Source of the DNA: an uncultured Pseudanabaenaceae cyanobacterium | GTDB taxonomy: Bacteria; Cyanobacteriota; Cyanobacteriia; Pseudanabaenales; Pseudanabaenaceae | Reading direction: 5' to 3' | Length of the DNA: 64,000 nt | Assembly (NCBI GenBank): GCA_937927915.1 | Contig: CALGKB010000005.1 | Span: 62,001-126,000, forward strand | Part shown: piece after piece, positions 59,155 through 64,000 of the stretch | Layout of the letters: the number at the start of each line of letters is the position of its first letter | How positions within the stretch are numbered: the stretch's first letter is position 1 | The notes under the pieces: model-generated | The model's database searches: none | Told to the model about the DNA's origin: nothing | Seen by the model: the letters and a program-made list of their open reading frames with translations, nothing else | Translations under genes and position numbers: made by a program

Positions 59155-59398
59155 AGCATGGATCTGCGAATGCAGTTGAGGCATGTATCCAAATTCCTGT
59201 AGTTCACTTGCAGAGACTAGGTTTCCGCTGTTACAGTATTTCTGAGGTGCTTGAGTTTGCTAAATGGCTTATCGATAAGCATTGTAGACTGAGGATTGGT
59301 TGGGGCTGCCTAGTTTAGAAGTGTTCGGTCTAAGATTTAAGGGGGTGCTTGCAAAATTTGCCAGGAAGGCTTACCCTACAATAAGTACAGCAAGCGCT
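59155..59398 (+). promoter_or_regulatory. Probable CRISPR leader between cas2 and the array
   Basis: This 244-base non-coding stretch lies between cas2 and the first repeat. A -10-like TACAAT is at 59377-59382, 16 bases before the first repeat. The possible -35 words (TTGCAA at 59349 or TTGCCA at 59359) are not ideally spaced. If this is the leader, the array is transcribed on the plus strand with an 8-nt 5' handle TTGAGCAC. The short 68-base flank on the other side leads directly into a dead transposase. Confidence 0.5.
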
Positions 59399-60505
59399 GT
59401 TGCTTTCCTCTGATGCCGTAAGGCGTTGAGCACTCTTATCAAAGCTGCCCCCAGAAGCACGCTACGCTGTGTTGCTTTCCTCTGATGCCGTAAGGCGTTG
59501 AGCACAGGGAGACGCTCCTGAAAACACTAGTGCCCCCTCGGGGGGTTGCTTTCCTCTGATGCCGTAAGGCGTTGAGCACGAGAGTGATCTCGTACGGAGG
59601 CTCCCTTTGGATTACACGAGTTGCTTTCCTCTGATGCCGTAAGGCGTTGAGCACACCCTCGAATGGGGGGGGAACCAGTATCTCGGTGTAGGTTGCTTTC
59701 CTCTGATGCCGTAAGGCGTTGAGCACGCATTCGATCCCTCCATCAATACTAGGTTTGTAGACGGTTGCTTTCCTCTGATGCCGTAAGGCGTTGAGCACGC
59801 ATTCGATCCCTCCATCAATACTAGGTTTGTAGACGGTTGCTTTCCTCTGATGCCGTAAGGCGTTGAGCACAATAACAGAGGTTCACACTGTTAGCTAAGG
59901 AGGAAGGTTGCTTTCCTCTGATGCCGTAAGGCGTTGAGCACTACCCCTCTACAGGGTCGAGTTCCCGATCGGTGAGGGTTGCTTTCCTCTGATGCCGTAA
60001 GGCGTTGAGCACTAACTGGGCAATAAATCTCAGGGCGTGGTACTTCTGTTGCTTTCCTCTGATGCCGTAAGGCGTTGAGCACGCGACTGGGGGTCTAATG
60101 CCCGTTCTAACGTTGTGGGTTGCTTTCCTCTGATGCCGTAAGGCGTTGAGCACTTGGATAGGTGTCTACAATAGGTGATGACAACTTAGTTGCTTTCCTC
60201 TGATGCCGTAAGGCGTTGAGCACGAATTGTTGGATTTTCTCTCTGATACTGCCCATTATGTTGCTTTCCTCTGATGCCGTAAGGCGTTGAGCACGAATTG
60301 TTGGATTTTCTCTCTGATACTGCCCATTATGTTGCTTTCCTCTGATGCCGTAAGGCGTTGAGCACTTGCAGTGGAAGTAGGAGATGAAACTGTTATATTT
60401 GTTGCTTTCCTCTGATGCCGTAAGGCGTTGAGCACACCCAGAATCTGCGGTTTCCTGTTTCGTCTTGCGAGTTGCTTTCCTCTGATGCCGTAAGGCGTTG
60501 AGCAC
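59399..60505. CRISPR. CRISPR array, 16 identical 35-nt repeats and 15 spacers
   Basis: The repeat starts GTTGCTTTCCTCTGATGCC and ends GTAAGGCGTTGAGCAC, with a GCC/GGC hairpin. All 16 copies are identical (first at 59399-59433, last at 60471-60505). Spacers are 35-40 bases: 37, 39, 40, 37, 37, 37, 36, 36, 35, 36, 35, 36, 36, 35 and 35 from left to right. Spacers 5 and 6 (59727, 59799) are identical to each other, as are spacers 12 and 13 (60224, 60295). Direction is not certain. Leader position and the pseudo-repeat promoter favour the plus strand; the minus-strand repeat end AAAGCAAC also resembles many known handles. Confidence 0.97.
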
Positions 60506-60573
60506 GTCGACCAAAAGTGTTGAATCTTCGAACAAAACTTAACATTAAAGGTTAGATTTAACCTACCAGAGGC

Positions 60574-61500
60574 TCAAGTTTCAAGTGCATCTTCAATTTG
60601 CCAGCGTAGACGATAGGCTTCCTTGATTTCTTCGTCACTCATATTTTGCACATTAGTAACTACTCTATACTCAATGTTATCTTCTTCATTAAAAATTTGC
60701 ACCACCCGTACATTAGGATTGTCTGGATTGAGTTTCATGTTATTTCTAATCCGTACAATAAACAATGTATTTCTATTGCATATTTCATCGATTAATTTTC
60801 AAGAGGCAAAACGTCTATCCATTATGCCAAAGGCATCCTCTGGTATCGTTCCGATGACAAGGTTACCAATTTTTTAGTCATTAGTTTGCCCAAAAGTAAT
60901 TATCTCATCACCAATGTTACCTGCATTTACATCAAAGCCAAGAGACAGTTTTACTTGGTATACTTGCTGTTGCCAAAATAGTTTACTTGTTAAAGTTATG
61001 ATAGTAGAATCCAGAGGAAATAAATGCTTAAACTCTCCATAGTTTTGTCTTTTCAGCCGCTGTTGCAATTCTCTTAAGATGTGTTGCAATAGTTCAGTAC
61101 TACGATGCTTAAAGGCTTTAGAAAAGGTAAATATATCCACCTTAAAGCTGAGATGATTTAAGAGAAAGAATAAGCCCCTCATTGTAAAGACTCTTGCATC
61201 TAAAATGAACTGTATCCAGAGGAGAACAAAGAGTTGAGAATGCAAAACAGGATAATCATTTTGGGGTAGAAGTTTTAGCAAGGGCTTGATAAGTTGCCGC
61301 AGTTGTTTTAACGTAAACTCAATGCTATTTCTCAGAGCTAAAATACTATTTCTGGCTCCTTTTTTTCTACCTCTTTCCTGACATTCAACACTTCTGCCAC
61401 TCCACATACTCATCAGGAGCAATGCCACCATAAGTAGAATGGCAACTGTCGGCATGGGAGGGAGCGGTAGTTTCTCAATATAAATTGGACAAACAGACAT
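60574..61500 (-). pseudogene. IS4-family transposase remnant
   Basis: One minus-strand frame of 309 codons is interrupted by TAA at 60874-60876 and TGA at 60799-60801. The parts encode an IS4-type DDE transposase: LFPLDSTIITLTSKLFW with the second catalytic aspartate, and AYRLRWQIEDALE, the Y(2)R(3)E part of the YREK signature. The frame stops just before the expected lysine, so the C-terminus is lost too. No terminal inverted repeats were recognised. It abuts the right end of the CRISPR array by 68 bases. Confidence 0.82.
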
Positions 61501-61543
61501 AAATGACTTTCTTAGAGACTTAGGATTCTCTTACTCTACAAGA

Positions 61544-61566
61544 CTAAAAAACCGCCCTGGCGGACG
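61544..61566 (-). terminator. Terminator downstream of the DUF4912 gene
   Basis: CCGCC and GGCGG arms (61552-61563) form a compact G+C-rich hairpin with a 2-base loop. On the minus strand it is followed by TTTTTAG. It lies about 32 bases past the DUF4912 stop. Confidence 0.65.
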
Positions 61567-61597
61567 GAGGATAGGAGTTATTATGGTAGCTAATTGA

Positions 61598-63091
61598 TTA
61601 TTCCCGAATCCATTCTGGAATTGCTTCTTCTTTGGTGTTGGTGCGGCGTTCCAGGGTCTGGCGCTCAAACCGCATATGAATCGATCGGGTCTGCACACCA
61701 TCAGCCGCCACTGCCAAAATGGGATAGTCAATTACCCCGTCTTGGAAAGACATATGGTGACGGAAGGTACCATCGGGGTTGAGTTCAATGCGCTGACCAC
61801 CGATCGTGACTGTTGCATCGGGTTCTGTTGCGCCATAGACAATGAGTTCAGCATCAGCTACTAGCCAGAATTGCCGTGGGCGTTGAGGCACAGCCGCCGA
61901 GAACAGACCCATACCAGAGAGGGTTAAAAGTCCGAGACCAGAGGCAGTGAGATAACCTACCCCCGATGCGCTGTAGAGACCAAGTCCCGACATAGAGAGG
62001 AAGCCCAAACCGCTGGCAGTCAGTTGCAGGGAACCAGGTACACCCAAGCCTACCCCTGACATAGAGAACTGGACAGAACCAGGTACACGGGTCTCAAAAC
62101 CTACCCCCGACATGGACAGTTGGACAGAGCCTGGTACACGGGTTTCCATGCCCACACCCGACATAGACAGTTGCACTGAGCCTGGTACTGCTAACCCTAC
62201 CCCACTGGCAGTGAGCTGGACGGAACCAGGTACTTCCATACCCACACCAGACATATGCACAGAGCCAGGTACAGCAAAAGAACTGACGGCGCTTTCTGCC
62301 ATTTGCATAGAGCCGAAGACAGAACCAGGTTGTCTTTGCTCCAATACTGTCGTTGCCTCAGCAGTGGGACGGGCACCTGTGCGCTGTTTGGGCATGAGAG
62401 TAAAGAAGGTACGCCCAATCAGGGTTTGCTCCCAGGGAATGGAGAGGAAATAGTCTTCCGTCCAGTCGGTGGGATAGACAGGGGGCACATGGATAGCTGC
62501 CGATCGGGCTAGCATTAGCCAGCGACCATCACTGGTGCGATAGCCAATTTCCACCACATAACTCCGATCGCTCATGGGAATCGGCAAGTACCACTCCCGC
62601 GCCATTTCATCACAGGCATATTCCTGGACGGTGTGGGGCATTTGGTAATCCAGGTTGATGTCCGTGACATCGTAAATGCGGAGGGCTAGTTGTTGTCCCC
62701 CTTGGCGGCGGCAGGCTTCCTTGGCACTGTCGGGAATGTCCCAGTAGGCATAAGCCCATTGGGGGTCACGGGGTAAAAGGACAATACGGGGTTCACCATA
62801 ACCCTCAGGGAGGTCTCCCAAATTCCAATCCACCATTGCCAGCTCCGTTGCTTCTGCTACTACTGCACCGCTGGCTTGCCCTAATTCAAATTTTTTTGCT
62901 TCCACTGTCTCTCTCTCTTCTCCAGGTTGGGGTTCATGTTTGCGGACGAGATCACCAAGCTTCGCTGCCTGAATAGCCTTGAGTAGTTGGGACTTCCGCA
63001 TACGGCTGTAGCGGGAAATCGCATACTCGGAAGCTATCTTCCGCAACTGGCGCAAGGTCATCTCTTCCAAGGGTGGGCGTTCTTGAGCCAT
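61598..63091 (-). CDS. DUF4912 protein with Rho-N/SAP-like domain and tandem peptide repeats
   Basis: The 497 residues have an N-terminal SAP/Rho-N-like helical domain (about 8-50, MTLRQLRKIASEYAISRYSRMRKSQLL). A DUF4912 region follows (about 95-235, RIVLLPRDPQWAYAYWDIPD, VEIGYRTSDGRWLMLARS). A repeat tract (about 265-400) has units like VPGSVQLSMSGVGMETR and LTASGLGLLTLSGMG. A C-terminal beta domain (about 410-480, LIVYGATEPDATVTIGGQ) closes it. Members occur widely in cyanobacteria; function is unknown and may involve the envelope or nucleoid. The repeat units are 13-17 residues, glycine- and serine-rich, with probable beta character. Confidence 0.85.
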   Translation of the reverse strand: MAQERPPLEEMTLRQLRKIASEYAISRYSRMRKSQLLKAIQAAKLGDLVRKHEPQPGEERETVEAKKFELGQASGAVVAEATELAMVDWNLGDLPEGYGEPRIVLLPRDPQWAYAYWDIPDSAKEACRRQGGQQLALRIYDVTDINLDYQMPHTVQEYACDEMAREWYLPIPMSDRSYVVEIGYRTSDGRWLMLARSAAIHVPPVYPTDWTEDYFLSIPWEQTLIGRTFFTLMPKQRTGARPTAEATTVLEQRQPGSVFGSMQMAESAVSSFAVPGSVHMSGVGMEVPGSVQLTASGVGLAVPGSVQLSMSGVGMETRVPGSVQLSMSGVGFETRVPGSVQFSMSGVGLGVPGSLQLTASGLGFLSMSGLGLYSASGVGYLTASGLGLLTLSGMGLFSAAVPQRPRQFWLVADAELIVYGATEPDATVTIGGQRIELNPDGTFRHHMSFQDGVIDYPILAVAADGVQTRSIHMRFERQTLERRTNTKEEAIPEWIRE

Positions 63092-63399
63092 AGCTTTTTA
63101 CCCTGAATTACGACATCCGACCGCTAACCGATCGAATAATTCCATTCTCACCACAGCTCCCCAGGGGATCAATGACCAGCGGTAGGGATTTTGTCAGGGC
63201 ATAAGCGTTTCTACCTAGAGCAAAGCTTGTCCCTGTCTGGATTTGGGGGGTTTTGCTTTGGGATCAAAATGTTGTGATCCCCTGACATATGATCCCCTAT
63301 TACGTTTTTGGTGCTCAGGGGTGGTGATAATCCCCCAGCAAGGAGGAGGATTGTATGGTTGGTAACCATTACAATTGTTGAAACTTTGGAGGAGTTTCT
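63092..63399. other. 308-base control region between the DUF4912 gene and psb27
   Basis: GATCCCCT occurs at about 63277 and 63291, and its complement AGGGGATC at about 63163, which may be operator copies. Just before psb27, TTGTATGGTT (63351-63360) and AACCATTACAA (63364-63374) form an imperfect inverted repeat. That repeat contains the start of a tiny frame listed separately. Confidence 0.4.
63355..63381 (+). CDS. Possible 8-codon leader peptide upstream of psb27
   Basis: ATG at 63355 is preceded by a very strong AGGAGGAGG site (63341-63349) at good spacing and encodes MVGNHYNC, then TGA. psb27 starts 18 bases later with its own GGAGGAG. A strong ribosome site on such a short frame is unlikely to serve a protein and may serve control of the downstream gene. 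The frame overlaps an inverted repeat. This is too short to support by composition. Confidence 0.35.
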   Translation: MVGNHYNC

Positions 63400-63861
63400 A
63401 TGGCAAAGACAATAATTAACTGTGTGCTAGCGGGGCTGGTACTACTGACCTTTTTGTTTAGTTCTACCCTGGGGGCATGGGCAAGTTTGAGCAATTTACC
63501 CCGCAATGAGGGTAAGCCCCTGACCACGAAGGAAATGCGAGAGTTAGTAGGGGGCGGTATGACTGGCAACTATGAAGAAGATGTCAAACGATTGGTAGCC
63601 AGTCTGCGTACGGCATTAGACCAGGAAACTAAGGAGGCACAAACGGATGCCAAGTACAAGATCAATGCTTTTGCAGCACGCTATCGTCGTCCCCCCTACG
63701 AAGGCTTGGAGTCTTTTACTACACTACGTACCGCCCTCAACACCCTAGCCAGCTACTACAACAACACGACAGCACGCCGTGCCTCTCTGCCCCAAAAGGT
63801 GAAGGAACGGGTGTTCATGGAACTCGAGCGGGCAGAACGTGCCCTGGCAGAGGGTCTATAG
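63400..63861 (+). CDS. psb27: Photosystem II assembly protein Psb27
   Basis: The 153-residue precursor has a signal peptide (VLAGLVLLTFLFSSTLGAWA). The Psb27 four-helix domain follows, with MTGNYEEDVKRLVASLRTAL, INAFAARYRRPPYEG, FTTLRTALNTLASYYNN and a helical end ELERAERALAEGL. It binds the lumenal face of assembling or repairing photosystem II before manganese-cluster formation. In many cyanobacteria a cysteine near the signal peptide marks lipidation; none is visible here, so this member may be soluble in the lumen. No terminator was seen in the 139 bases to the window end. Confidence 0.92.
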   Translation: MAKTIINCVLAGLVLLTFLFSSTLGAWASLSNLPRNEGKPLTTKEMRELVGGGMTGNYEEDVKRLVASLRTALDQETKEAQTDAKYKINAFAARYRRPPYEGLESFTTLRTALNTLASYYNNTTARRASLPQKVKERVFMELERAERALAEGL

Positions 63862-64000
63862 GTACAGTCTGAGTTTCTCGCAGCTCAACTCCCTCTTCCC
63901 CACACTCAGGGGGAAATTAAGCTAAACCTAGGGAGCCAGGAACCGAGTTTTCCCGATTGAGGACCGAGCTTGTGGCAGCCCGATCCACAAAAGTTAGAAA

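Noticed and set aside
59439-60535. Minus-strand open frames through the CRISPR array with repeated NALRHQRKAT or STPYGIRGKQ peptides
   Set aside because: They are translations of the 35-nt repeats. The periodic peptide follows the repeat-spacer spacing, and all three frames show versions of it.
49793-61500. CRISPR-associated transposon (type I-B CAST)
   Set aside because: No tnsA, tnsB, tnsC or tniQ gene is present. cas3, cas1 and cas2 are present, and the only transposase is a dead IS4 type.

Overview
The window is 64 kb of a cyanobacterial chromosome. The evidence is a set of photosynthesis and carbon-fixation genes: apcD (allophycocyanin alpha-B), petE (plastocyanin), psbV (cytochrome c550), psb27, a Calvin-type class II aldolase, a GlpX-type FBPase/SBPase and hemA. 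It also carries pipX and many small cyanobacteria-specific families (DUF2499/Ycf49-like, ComFB, DUF4912). CGATCG-containing words are very common. I do not assign a genus.

Layout. 1-9.6 kb: fba converging on apcD, a receiver-kinase hybrid, a Crp/Fnr regulator, rfbC, an OmpR-type regulator, ferredoxin-sulfite reductase and a two-domain glycosyltransferase. 9.6-16.6 kb: pipX, a RodZ-like protein, an RsuA/RluB pseudouridine synthase, a histidine phosphatase split by a frameshift, trpG, an ABC ATPase and tRNA-Arg. 16.7-22 kb: petE, psbV, hisC, a frameshifted CZB-domain gene, rsmG, a DUF39 homocysteine-biosynthesis-type gene and an unusually short tsaB. 22-33.3 kb: mutL, nadA, an SDR protein, a GT2 enzyme, trpD, dps with a palindromic operator, RNase D, a DppB-type permease, a CNNM/CBS protein, tRNA-Met and tlyA. 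33.3-49.8 kb: sodB, ilvD, an oxidoreductase, an ABC1 kinase, a PP2C phosphatase, grxD, a tandem ComFB protein, dnaB, sfsA, a Ctp protease, glpX, hemA and tRNA-Leu(UAA).

49.8-61.5 kb is an accessory island. It holds a complete type I CRISPR-Cas locus of the MYXAN kind, in the order cas6, cas3, cas8a1, cas7, cas5, cas4-cas1 fusion, cas2, followed by 16 identical 35-nt repeats with 15 spacers and then a decayed IS4-family transposase. The island looks richer in A+T than its surroundings and has more copies of the canonical HIP1 octamer GCGATCGC. 61.5-64 kb returns to housekeeping genes: a DUF4912 protein with an internal repeat, and psb27.

The most interesting part is what lies between the cas genes. 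A degenerate CRISPR repeat with a compensated stem sits just downstream of a promoter-like sequence upstream of cas6. Between cas8 and cas7 are the first 24 codons of a HicB antitoxin followed by two more degenerate repeats. Between cas7 and cas5 are the remains of a MntA-HepT toxin-antitoxin pair, with a mutated nucleotidyltransferase motif and a HEPN fragment broken by an amber codon. This resembles the known concept of CRISPR-like regulatory RNAs and toxin-antitoxin modules that protect or control cas operons (CreR/CreTA), here in a bacterial MYXAN-type locus. That functional reading is inference.

The window also contains several broken genes (histidine phosphatase, CZB protein, transposase, HepT, and two unidentified small remnants) and two protein genes whose 3' ends run into tRNA genes.
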